Shown here piece by piece: positions 1 to 5,060 of a stretch of DNA of 5,239 nt. The translations under genes and the position numbers were made by a program. Source of the stretch: an uncultured Eubacteriales bacterium (GTDB lineage Bacteria; Bacillota; Clostridia; TANB77; CAG-508); the NCBI GenBank assembly GCA_902760765.1, contig CACWHO010000091.1:1-5239 (forward strand). The letters are read 5' to 3'. Numbering within the stretch: the first letter of the stretch is position 1; each line of letters starts with the position of its first letter. Under the pieces are notes generated by a model. The model worked only from the letters and a program-made list of their open reading frames with translations. It was not told the DNA's origin and ran no database searches.

Positions 1-580
1 AACAGTAGGACTTGAAAAACGTTCAAGAGTTTATTCTGAAAAAGATAAAAAATTAACAGCATATCACGAAGCAGGACATGCTGTAGTAAGCCAATATTTA
101 CCAACACAAAAAAATGTAAAAGAAATATCAATAATTCCAAGAGGCGTTGCAGGTGGATATACAATGTATAAATCTGATGAAGATAAATACTATATTTCTA
201 AAACTGAAATGAAAGAAAAACTTGTTGCATTACTTGGTGGAAGAGCAGGAGAAAAAATTGCAATGGATGATATATCAACAGGTGCAAGCAATGATATAGA
301 AGTTGCAACACAAATTGCAAGAGATATGGTTACGAAATATGGAATGAGTGAAAAACTAGGGCCAGTTGATTTCCAAGGAAAAGAACAACAAGATATGTTA
401 GCATTTGGAGAAGACATTGGAGATAAAATAGGCGAAGAAGTTAAAAAATTAATAGATGAAGCATATAAAGAAGCTCAAAACCTATTAAATAAACATAGAG
501 ATAAGTTAGACATTATTGCAGAAACACTAATAAAACAAGAAAAGATTAGTGAAGAGGAATTTAAAAAAATTTTTGAATAA
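1..580 (+). CDS. ftsH: FtsH ATP-dependent zinc metalloprotease, C-terminal part (5' truncated by window edge)
   Basis: FtsH is a membrane-anchored AAA+ protease that degrades misfolded membrane proteins and short-lived regulators as a hexamer facing the cytoplasm. Only the peptidase domain is visible: the frame is open from base 2 and gives 192 residues to the TAA stop. The zinc motif HEAGH lies at 65-79, and the third zinc ligand is the Asp of the TGASNDIE motif (codon 293-295). The LLGGRAGE stretch at about 230-253 and the KYGMSEKLGP block at 334-364 are also typical of FtsH. The protein ends a few residues after the usual EExxF helix, so there is no long C-terminal tail. The AAA+ module and the membrane segments lie upstream of the window. 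All catalytic residues expected in this part are present, so it looks functional. An ATG at 164 is internal, not the start. Confidence 0.97.
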   Translation, partial: TVGLEKRSRVYSEKDKKLTAYHEAGHAVVSQYLPTQKNVKEISIIPRGVAGGYTMYKSDEDKYYISKTEMKEKLVALLGGRAGEKIAMDDISTGASNDIEVATQIARDMVTKYGMSEKLGPVDFQGKEQQDMLAFGEDIGDKIGEEVKKLIDEAYKEAQNLLNKHRDKLDIIAETLIKQEKISEEEFKKIFE

Positions 581-590
581 AAATTTATCT

Positions 591-619
591 TTGACCCAGA
601 AACACATAAACAATAATAT
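591..619 (+). promoter_or_regulatory. Possible sigma-A promoter for the transketolase gene
   Basis: TTGACC (591-596) and TAATAT (614-619) are separated by 17 bp just after the ftsH stop. The -35 matches consensus 5/6, the -10 only 4/6. A start near 626 would place the 632-661 hairpin inside the leader of the next gene. This is a pattern match in AT-rich DNA, so confidence is moderate. Confidence 0.4.
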
Positions 620-631
620 ATTTCGAAGAAG

Positions 632-661
632 ATAACTGGGAGAATTTTCTCAGTTATTTTT
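632..661 (+). terminator. Intrinsic terminator after ftsH (or attenuator in the tkt leader)
   Basis: ATAACTG-GG-AGAA pairs with TTCTCAGTTAT, about 11 bp with a bulged G and a very tight loop, followed at once by a T-rich run (654-660). It lies about 50 bp after the ftsH stop and about 20 bp before the transketolase ribosome site. The simplest reading is termination of ftsH transcripts. If the promoter at 591-619 is real, transcripts from it must read through this hairpin. Confidence 0.7.
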
Positions 662-683
662 AACTTTAATAAGGAGAAAATTT

Positions 684-1496
684 ATGGAAGAAATAGAATA
701 TTTAGAAAAAGTTGCTAAAGAAATAAGAAGAGGTATTATAGAAGAAGTATATAATGCACAATCTGGACATCCTGGAGGTTCATTATCAATAGCAGATTTA
801 TTAGCAGTTTTATATTTTAAAGAAATGAATATTAATCCACAAAATCCAAATGATGAGAACAGAGACAGGTTAGTCTTATCAAAAGGACATTGTGCACCAG
901 CACTATATTCAGCACTTGCAAATAGAGGATATTTTGATAAGGAAGAACTTAAAACATTAAGAAAAATAAATAGTAAACTGCAAGGACATCCAGATATGAG
1001 AAAAATTCCAGGAGTTGATATGACAACAGGTTCATTAGGACAAGGACTTTCAGCAGCAAATGGAATGGCAATTGCAGGTAAAATGGACAAAAAGGACTAT
1101 AGAGTTTATTGTATTTTAGGAGATGGAGAACTAGAAGAAGGACAAGTATGGGAAGCAGCAATGGCATCTGTAAAATACAAATTAGACAATTTATGTGTAA
1201 TAGTTGATAACAATAATTTACAAATTGATGGAACAATTGATGAAGTTATGAGTTCAAAACCAATAGATAAAAAATTTGAAAGCTTTGGATTTCAAATTAT
1301 CAAAATAAATGGACATGACATAGATGAAATAATAAAAGCATTTGAAGTTGCAAGAAACATAAAAGAAAAACCAACTTGTATAATAGCAGGAACATTAAAA
1401 GGAAAAGGTGTTTCCTTTATGGAAAATAAAGCAGAATGGCATGGAAAAGCACCAAGCGAAGAAGAATACAAAATTGCAATGGAAGAATTAAAATAA
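684..1496 (+). CDS. Transketolase, N-terminal (TPP-binding) subunit
   Basis: This 270-residue protein is the N-terminal half of transketolase, the thiamine-diphosphate enzyme that moves two-carbon units between sugar phosphates in the non-oxidative pentose phosphate pathway. In many Clostridia and archaea the enzyme is split into N (about 270 aa) and C (about 310 aa) subunits, and this length fits a complete N subunit. Motifs seen: SGHPGG (27-32), SKGH (66-69), GHP (101-103), TTGSLGQGLSAANGMA (114-129), the TPP/Mg motif beginning GDGE (147-150) and closing with NNN (176-178), and GKGVSFMEN (240-248) followed by WHGKAP. The start is supported by AAGGAG at 671-676, 7 bases before the ATG. The C subunit, usually the next gene, is absent from the following DNA, so the partner must be encoded elsewhere. 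No frameshift or truncation is visible. The symbol is left blank because naming of split subunits varies. Confidence 0.93.
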   Translation: MEEIEYLEKVAKEIRRGIIEEVYNAQSGHPGGSLSIADLLAVLYFKEMNINPQNPNDENRDRLVLSKGHCAPALYSALANRGYFDKEELKTLRKINSKLQGHPDMRKIPGVDMTTGSLGQGLSAANGMAIAGKMDKKDYRVYCILGDGELEEGQVWEAAMASVKYKLDNLCVIVDNNNLQIDGTIDEVMSSKPIDKKFESFGFQIIKINGHDIDEIIKAFEVARNIKEKPTCIIAGTLKGKGVSFMENKAEWHGKAPSEEEYKIAMEELK

Positions 1497-1501
1497 TTAA
1501 A

Positions 1502-1529
1502 AATTTTAGTATATCGAAATACTAAAATT
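1502..1529 (+). terminator. Perfect 11-bp AT-rich stem-loop after the transketolase gene (weak terminator)
   Basis: AATTTTAGTAT (1502-1512) and ATACTAAAATT (1519-1529) are exact reverse complements around a 6-base loop, starting 6 bases after the stop codon. No T-run follows on the + strand, so it is a poor classical terminator. It may instead act as a 3' mRNA-end stabiliser, or terminate by pairing of the arms' own A/T tracts. Confidence 0.4.
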
Positions 1530-1568
1530 GCTTCATAAATAAATATAAAATAAAAAAGATAAATAAAA

Positions 1569-1597
1569 TTTACTTTTAACCTAATATGTGCTATAAT
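1569..1597 (+). promoter_or_regulatory. Strong extended -10 promoter for the 60-codon gene
   Basis: A perfect -10 TATAAT (1592-1597) is preceded by TGC, giving an extended -10 element (TG at 1589-1590). TTTACT (1569-1574) serves as -35 at 17 bp spacing. A start near 1604 gives a leader of about 50 bases. This is the best sigma-A promoter in the window. Confidence 0.75.
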
Positions 1598-1603
1598 ATA
1601 AGT

Positions 1604-1644
1604 GTTGTTACTTATTAACAATTGGTTTTACCTCAAATGAGGTA
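1604..1644 (+). promoter_or_regulatory. Structured leader with two small hairpins before the ribosome site
   Basis: Two stems sit between the predicted transcription start and the start codon. TTGTTA/TAACAA (1605-1610 with 1616-1621) has a 5-base loop. TACCTC/GAGGTA (1629-1634 with 1639-1644) has an AAAT loop and ends directly against the ribosome site GAAAGGG (1645-1651). The second hairpin could influence translation or protect the 5' end. It does not resemble a riboswitch class I know. Confidence 0.4.
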
Positions 1645-1656
1645 GAAAGGGAAAAA

Positions 1657-1839
1657 ATGGATGGAATGATTAATGAACGAGATGTTACTGCAGCTGAAGT
1701 GTTTCTTTTTATGGTTGAAAACCACAAAGGACTGCAGGAAGCATATGACCAAATGGCAATTCCTTTTGATCTCAGAATGCCACATGAAGAGTTCAAAAAA
1801 AGAATTGGTGAACTGGTTGGTCAGCTTGCAAAAATTTAA
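1657..1839 (+). CDS. Small protein of unknown function (60 aa), independently transcribed
   Basis: I do not recognise this family. The 60-residue product has no signal peptide and no obvious transmembrane segment. It is mixed-charge and probably helical: a first helix around residues 11-32 (AAEVFLFMVENHKGLQEAYDQ), a break near MAIPFDLRMP (33-42), then a second amphipathic helix (HEEFKKRIGELVGQLAKI, 43-60). This suggests a small two-helix soluble protein or adaptor. Support for a real gene: ribosome site GAAAGGG 5 bases upstream of the ATG, an extended -10 promoter at 1569-1597, and a strong terminator 18 bases after the stop, so it is a self-contained unit. Codons include CTG, CAG, CTC, GTG, TTC and CGA, which its neighbours mostly avoid, so recent acquisition or different selection is possible. 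The transcript could also have an RNA function. Other reading frames here are shadows. Confidence 0.65.
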   Translation: MDGMINERDVTAAEVFLFMVENHKGLQEAYDQMAIPFDLRMPHEEFKKRIGELVGQLAKI

Positions 1840-1857
1840 TTTTTTTCAAACGTTTTG

Positions 1858-1887
1858 GACTGGAGATACTTTCTCCAGTCGTTTTTA
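1858..1887 (+). terminator. Strong intrinsic terminator of the 60-codon gene
   Basis: GACTGGAGA (1858-1866) pairs perfectly with TCTCCAGTC (1872-1880) over a 5-base loop, followed by GTTTTTA (1881-1887). The 9-bp GC-containing stem plus T-run is a textbook rho-independent terminator for + strand transcripts. Confidence 0.9.
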
Positions 1888-1902
1888 TTATAAGAAATTT
1901 AA

Positions 1903-1938
1903 ACTTTATGATACTTTCATAAATATTTAATATAAAGT
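1903..1938 (-). terminator. Weak AT-rich stem-loop downstream of the helical-protein gene
   Basis: ACTTTAT (1903-1909) and ATAAAGT (1932-1938) are complementary. An alternative inner stem, TTTATG (1905-1910) with CATAAA (1918-1923), competes for the same bases. It lies just past the - strand stop codon at 1944, where that gene's transcript should end, and is followed in that direction by a moderately T-rich stretch. There is no GC in most of the stem, so function is uncertain. Confidence 0.3.
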
Positions 1939-1943
1939 AAAAA

Positions 1944-2357
1944 TTACAAATATTTTTTTAATGTTTCAACACTATCTTCTTGCATAACAACAAAATCATT
2001 TAAAATACTTCTAACATTTGGTTCAATTTTATCATTGTGATTAAGCAATCTTCTGCCTTCTATTATTCCCATATTTGTACCTTCCATTAATAGCTCTGAT
2101 AATTTAGAAGTTGTAGAATCATTTATTGTTTTCATTTGAATACCAGACCATGTCATAGCTTTATCCATAGCATTAGTCTCATGTGGTTCTTTGTTACTAT
2201 ATTGAGAATACAAATCATTTACACGTTCTGAAATTTTTTCATATTTTTGATATTCAGTGTTAAGTACATTTTTAAAGTCATTATCCTCAGCTTTATCAGA
2301 TACAAAATGGATTGCATTCATCCCCATAGTTGCACCTTTTTTTATTATTGTTTCCAA
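1944..2357 (-). CDS. Conserved-looking all-helical protein, possible ferritin-like four-helix bundle, function unknown
   Basis: The 137-residue product is predicted to be almost entirely helical: about 2-22, 27-52, 61-106 (with a break near residue 93) and 111-136. There is no signal peptide or membrane segment. His17, Glu57, His59, Glu60, Glu100 and Glu127 could be metal ligands of a ferritin-like bundle, but this is inference from helical layout, not a recognised motif. The middle block EPHETNAMDKAMTW and the TNMGIIEGRRLLNHN block look like conserved family signatures. The start is uncertain. The longest frame opens with TTG at 2357, two codons after an in-frame TGA and without a ribosome site. 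An ATG at 2327 (127 aa) has AGGTG five bases upstream. I keep the longer form because helix 1 reads as continuous from the TTG. The gene is monocistronic, convergent with the 60-codon gene and divergent from the radical SAM gene. Confidence 0.75.
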   Translation of the reverse strand: METIIKKGATMGMNAIHFVSDKAEDNDFKNVLNTEYQKYEKISERVNDLYSQYSNKEPHETNAMDKAMTWSGIQMKTINDSTTSKLSELLMEGTNMGIIEGRRLLNHNDKIEPNVRSILNDFVVMQEDSVETLKKYL

Positions 2358-2406
2358 ATTTTTTCAAAATATAAGGAAAATATTTTATTATTCGACCAAA
2401 GCGTAC

Positions 2407-2435
2407 AATATAAATAAAGAACCACAAATGTTGAA
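2407..2435 (-). promoter_or_regulatory. Possible promoter for the helical-protein gene
   Basis: On the minus strand TTCAAC (2430-2435) and TATATT (2407-2412) are 17 bp apart. The -10 is a 5/6 match, the -35 only 3/6. Transcription would begin near 2400, giving a leader of 40-75 bases depending on which start codon is used. AT-rich background makes such matches common. Confidence 0.35.
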
Positions 2436-2468
2436 TTTAATAGGGTTTGAAATACTACACAAAAAAAG

Positions 2469-2504
2469 TTGACTTTTAGTCAAAAAAGTGTTGACAAAAA
2501 TCAA
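2469..2504 (+). promoter_or_regulatory. Two tandem Crp/Fnr-like dyads upstream of the radical SAM gene
   Basis: TTGACTTTTAGTCAA (2469-2483) is a perfect 5+5 palindrome around 5 bases. TTGACAAAAATCAA (2491-2504) has the 14-base TTGAY-N4-ATCAA layout of an Fnr box. The centres are about 21.5 bp apart, two helical turns, so two dimers would lie on one DNA face. The second dyad overlaps the -35 hexamer, which suggests repression; the first lies about 50 bases before the predicted start. A Crp/Fnr-family gene lies at 4218-4856. That it binds here is inference, and A-rich DNA plus a TTGACA -35 could produce part of the pattern by chance. Confidence 0.5.
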
Positions 2505-2519
2505 AAAAAGTATTAAAGT
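2491..2519 (+). promoter_or_regulatory. Promoter for the radical SAM gene
   Basis: A perfect -35 TTGACA (2491-2496) is followed after 17 bp by TAAAGT (2514-2519), a 4/6 match to the -10 consensus. Transcription would start near 2526, about 35 bases before the ATG. Confidence 0.6.
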
Positions 2520-2560
2520 AATGGTTAGTTAATAAAAAAAATTGAAAGGTGGTATTATAA

Positions 2561-4009
2561 ATGGCAAATAACGGAACATCATTAACACACAAAATGGAAA
2601 GAAAAGCTGTTGAAATTTTAGTAGACAAAATACTAAAAGAAATGGACAAAGACAGAAATAAAGAAGTATTAAAACTAGTAGATATGGCAGAAAAATTCTA
2701 TGGAAAAGATTATAAAAAGGAAGATTATGATAGATATCGTGCAATGGTAGCAGACCCAAATGGAAGATGGATGAAATTTTTAAATAGTTTCTTTGATGAT
2801 TGTGACCCACATGTTGTTAAAATGACAATATTAAACTTACTATATGAATCATTCTTTAGAGGAACAAAAACAATCAGAAAAAATCGTGAAAAATATGATT
2901 GTAACATTCCTTGGCTTATATTATTCGACCCAACAGATGCATGTAATATGCATTGTGTAGGATGCTGGGCAGGAGAATATGGACATAAACATAATTTAAG
3001 CTATGAAGATATGGATAGAATTGTAACAGAAGGAAAAGCACTTGGAATTCATCTATACATGTTAACAGGTGGTGAACCACTAGTTCGTAAAAATGATATA
3101 TTAAAATTAGCAGAAAAACATTATGATGTTGAATTTTCAATTTACACAAACTCTACATTAATAGATGAAGAATTCTGCCAAAAAGTTCAAAAATTAGGAA
3201 ATATAGCTTTCCAATTATCAATTGAAGGAACAGAAGAGACAAATGATGGAAGACGTGGAGAAGGACATTACCAAGCAGTTATGAAAGCTATGGATTTATT
3301 AAAGAAATATGGAATATTATATGGTACTTCAATTTGCTACACAAGAGCAAATATTGATGCTGTAACAAATGACCAATTTATTCATATGTTAGCAGATAAA
3401 GGTGCAAAATATGGATTCTTCTTCCATTATATGCCAGTTGGAAATGGAGCTGTTAAAGAACTATTACCAACACCAGAACAAAGAAAATATATGATTAAGA
3501 GAATTAGAGAATTACGTAGCCCTGAATATGATGTAAACTTCTTCCCAATGGACTTCCAAAATGATGGAGAATATGTTGGTGGATGTATAGCAGGAGGAAG
3601 AAACTACTTCCATATCAATTCAGCAGGTGATGCAGAACCATGCGTATTTATACACTATTCTAATGCAAATATACATGATAGCTCAATTCTAGAAATATTA
3701 AAGAGCCCATTATTTATGGCATATCATAAAGGACAACCATTTAATGAAAATCATTTACGTCCATGCCCAATGCTTGAAAACCCAGAAATGTTACGTAAAA
3801 TGGTTAAAGAAACAGGAGCACATAGTACAGACCTAGAATCTCCAGAAGAAGTTGACCACTTATGTGAAAAATGTGATGATTACGCAAAAACTTGGGCACC
3901 AGAAGCTCAAAAGATATGGGACAGCCCAGAACATAAAGCAAAACAACATGATTATAAAGGAAGATATCAAAACTATTCTAAAGAATACAAAGCAAAAAAA
4001 GAAGCATAG
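2561..4009 (+). CDS. Radical SAM enzyme with SPASM/twitch-like cysteine-rich C-terminus
   Basis: This 482-residue protein should use a [4Fe-4S] cluster to split S-adenosylmethionine and start radical chemistry on an unidentified substrate. An N-terminal helical region (1-112) precedes the radical SAM core. The core has the cluster motif CNMHCVGC (Cys128, 132, 135) within DPTDACNMHCVGCWAGEYG, then the SAM-binding GGEP (170-173), SIYTNSTLI (193-201) and a QLSIEG strand (218-223). After the core come Cys342, 361, 402, 435 and 438, arranged loosely like SPASM/twitch domains that bind auxiliary clusters but with fewer cysteines than a full SPASM set. The tail (440-482) is charged and Lys-rich. The start is supported by AAAGGTGG about 8 bases upstream of the ATG. 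The gene is monocistronic, with its own promoter and a terminator directly after the stop. There is no precursor peptide or partner enzyme beside it, so a peptide-maturase role is not supported. The specific reaction is unknown. Confidence 0.92.
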   Translation: MANNGTSLTHKMERKAVEILVDKILKEMDKDRNKEVLKLVDMAEKFYGKDYKKEDYDRYRAMVADPNGRWMKFLNSFFDDCDPHVVKMTILNLLYESFFRGTKTIRKNREKYDCNIPWLILFDPTDACNMHCVGCWAGEYGHKHNLSYEDMDRIVTEGKALGIHLYMLTGGEPLVRKNDILKLAEKHYDVEFSIYTNSTLIDEEFCQKVQKLGNIAFQLSIEGTEETNDGRRGEGHYQAVMKAMDLLKKYGILYGTSICYTRANIDAVTNDQFIHMLADKGAKYGFFFHYMPVGNGAVKELLPTPEQRKYMIKRIRELRSPEYDVNFFPMDFQNDGEYVGGCIAGGRNYFHINSAGDAEPCVFIHYSNANIHDSSILEILKSPLFMAYHKGQPFNENHLRPCPMLENPEMLRKMVKETGAHSTDLESPEEVDHLCEKCDDYAKTWAPEAQKIWDSPEHKAKQHDYKGRYQNYSKEYKAKKEA

Positions 4010-4012
4010 TAA

Positions 4013-4054
4013 AAAAATCACAAGGTTTTTATATAATCTTGTGATTTTTATTTT
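4013..4054 (+). terminator. Intrinsic terminator of the radical SAM gene
   Basis: AAAAATCACAAG (4013-4024) pairs perfectly with CTTGTGATTTTT (4038-4049) around a 13-base loop, with TTTTTATTTT following the stem. It starts 3 bases after the stop codon. The A-tract on the left arm makes it potentially bidirectional. Confidence 0.88.
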
Positions 4055-4059
4055 AGATA

Positions 4060-4205
4060 AAAAAGTTGGAAATATATAATTTTTAAAATTTTAAACCGGT
4101 AAGTGGGGACCGTTCAAAAATTCTCAAAAGTTTGAAAAACTTTTGTAAGAATTTTTAGAATGGGGAACCTTTAAAATTTTAAAAATTATATATTTCCAAC
4201 TTTTT
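4060..4205. repeat. 146-bp palindromic element with perfect 36-bp inverted arms and nested hairpin (MITE/REP-like candidate)
   Basis: The outer arms at 4060-4095 and 4170-4205 are exact reverse complements over 36 bp, beginning AAAAAGTTGGAAATATATAA on the left. The 74-base centre holds a second structure: AAAAATTCT (4116-4124) with AGAATTTTT (4148-4156), and inside it CAAAAGTTT (4125-4133) with AAACTTTTG (4137-4145) around GAA. Two TGGGGA motifs (4104-4109 and 4161-4166) lie in the same orientation on the + strand, so they face each other unpaired and give the element a direction. The element holds no open frame of note and sits between convergent genes, 12 bases past the regulator's stop and just after the radical SAM terminator. 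No clear target duplication is visible. It could be a non-autonomous mobile element, a REP-like repeat, or an oversized two-way terminator. Confidence 0.8.
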
Positions 4206-4217
4206 AAACTAAATAAA

Positions 4218-4856
4218 TTACTGCATAGGATTATATAATAATGTAATTTTCTTTCCATCAACCTTTATAAAATTTTCATCTTTCATAGACCTAATTTCTC
4301 TAAACATTGCAGACCTATTAACAGCAAAATAGTCAGCTAAATCTTTAAAAGAAGAGGGAAGATAGATAATTCTTGAATGATTTTTTTCATATTCAATAGC
4401 AAAATATTCAAGCAATTTATCTCTTATGCTTTTTTTAGTCAAAATCCTAATTCTATCATTTTTATCCTTCAATTTTTCATTTACAATTGAAAATAAATTA
4501 TTTACAAAAACATTATAGTATGAATAGGAAATATTTTTTTCATCGAATTTATTATAATCAATAACAACAACTTTTGAATCCTCTTTTGCCAAAATTTGAT
4601 ATTCATTATTATTAATTGATGAAATATAAGTACCAAAAACACTATTTGGTATTAATTCTTCGATTAAATGTTCTTCACCTTCATAATCAATGCTTATAAT
4701 ATTTGCAGAACCTTCAAGTAAAATACAAATAATATCTTCAGCTTTTGCTTTTGGTAAAATTTCTTGATTTTTTTTATATGAATAAATATGAACTTGTAAT
4801 AAATTAAAAAGTCTATTTTTTTGAATTTCTGAAATATTTTCAAATGGATTAATCAT
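4218..4856 (-). CDS. Crp/Fnr-family transcriptional regulator
   Basis: The 212-residue cytoplasmic protein has the Crp/Fnr layout. A cyclic-nucleotide-binding-type beta barrel spans about residues 8-108, with the glycine turn ILLEGS at 45-50. A long dimerisation helix follows (about 110-138), then a C-terminal winged helix-turn-helix (about 141-208). The recognition helix is in DLADYFAVNRSAMFREI (172-188), the variant with RSAxxRE in place of E. coli Crp RETVGR. The cAMP-contact signature FGE...RSA is missing (FGTYIS here), so cAMP is unlikely to be the ligand. Only one cysteine (Cys44) is present, so an Fnr-type iron-sulfur sensor is also unlikely; the signal is unknown. The start is set at 4856, where AAAGGAGGT (4861-4869) lies 5 bases upstream. 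An upstream TTG at 4880 has no ribosome site. The gene is divergent from the probable nrdD and convergent with the radical SAM gene, so it may control either. Confidence 0.9.
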   Translation of the reverse strand: MINPFENISEIQKNRLFNLLQVHIYSYKKNQEILPKAKAEDIICILLEGSANIISIDYEGEEHLIEELIPNSVFGTYISSINNNEYQILAKEDSKVVVIDYNKFDEKNISYSYYNVFVNNLFSIVNEKLKDKNDRIRILTKKSIRDKLLEYFAIEYEKNHSRIIYLPSSFKDLADYFAVNRSAMFREIRSMKDENFIKVDGKKITLLYNPMQ

Positions 4857-4893
4857 TGAAACCTCCTTTAAAATCAACAAAAATCATGGTAAT

Positions 4894-4926
4894 ATTATAC
4901 TAATAATTCTGTAATTAAAATGTAAT
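4894..4926 (-). promoter_or_regulatory. Promoter of the Crp/Fnr regulator, overlapped by TGTAAT repeats
   Basis: A perfect TATAAT -10 is present on the minus strand (4894-4899) with a poor -35, CATTTT (4917-4922), at 17 bp. Transcription would begin near 4887, about 30 bases before the ATG. On the + strand TGTAAT occurs at 4910-4915 and 4921-4926, an 11-bp period covering the spacer and -35. The same TGTAA half-site forms the dyad at 5061-5074, so autoregulation is conceivable. A weak -35 suits an activator-dependent or regulated promoter. Confidence 0.5.
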
Positions 4927-4930
4927 AAAA

Positions 4931-4960
4931 CGTTATAACGGCACCAGTTCTGGACTTGCC
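4931..4960. promoter_or_regulatory. Palindrome and GC-rich hairpin in the divergent intergenic region
   Basis: CGTTATAACG (4931-4940) is a perfect 10-bp palindrome. Directly after it, GGCACCAG (4940-4947) pairs with CTGG plus TGCC (4950-4953 and 4957-4960) around TT, with a 3-base bulge, making a GC-rich stem in otherwise AT-rich DNA. Shorter self-complementary words follow: TGCAATTGCA (4991-5000) and an AAATTT pair (5007-5021). These may be operators or leader structure; I cannot assign a known RNA family. Confidence 0.3.
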
Positions 4961-5060
4961 AAATTCATTATAACATATTTTCAAAAAAGTTGCAATTGCA
5001 CCTTTTAAATTTTTGAAATTTGTTTTTATACTATACGTGACGAAGGGAAAATAAAATTAT

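Noticed and set aside
190..417. Minus-strand open frame opposite ftsH
   Set aside because: It lies antisense to well-supported FtsH motifs, has no ribosome site and encodes a low-complexity Ser/Ile-rich product, so it is a shadow of the real gene.
650..1621. Three minus-strand open frames opposite the transketolase gene and its 3' flank
   Set aside because: The + strand frame carries clear TPP motifs. The antisense frames are hydrophobic artefacts of AT-rich codons without ribosome sites.
1673..1930. 85-codon + strand frame overlapping the 60-codon gene
   Set aside because: It runs through the strong terminator at 1858-1887 and has no ribosome site; the 1657 frame has both a ribosome site and a properly placed stop.
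2257..2472. 71-codon + strand frame across the start of the minus-strand helical gene
   Set aside because: It covers promoter-like DNA, lacks a ribosome site and has no plausible composition.
2529..3149. Minus-strand frames opposite the radical SAM gene
   Set aside because: They are antisense to the core CxxxCxxC coding region, with low-complexity hydrophobic products.
3852..4079. 75-codon + strand frame running out of the radical SAM 3' end through the terminator
   Set aside because: It overlaps the real frame out of phase, has no ribosome site and crosses the terminator stem.
4060..4205. CRISPR repeat or phage attachment site
   Set aside because: There is only one pair of inverted arms, no regularly spaced direct repeats and spacers, and no integrase, cas gene or tRNA nearby.
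4056..4210. Target-site duplication flanking the palindromic element
   Set aside because: Flanks read GATA on the left and AAAC on the right. Any match is a short A/T run that chance explains, so I claim no duplication.
4857..4880. N-terminal extension of the Crp/Fnr regulator from a TTG at 4880
   Set aside because: The extension would translate the AAAGGAGGT ribosome site at 4861-4869, which is ideally spaced for the ATG at 4856.
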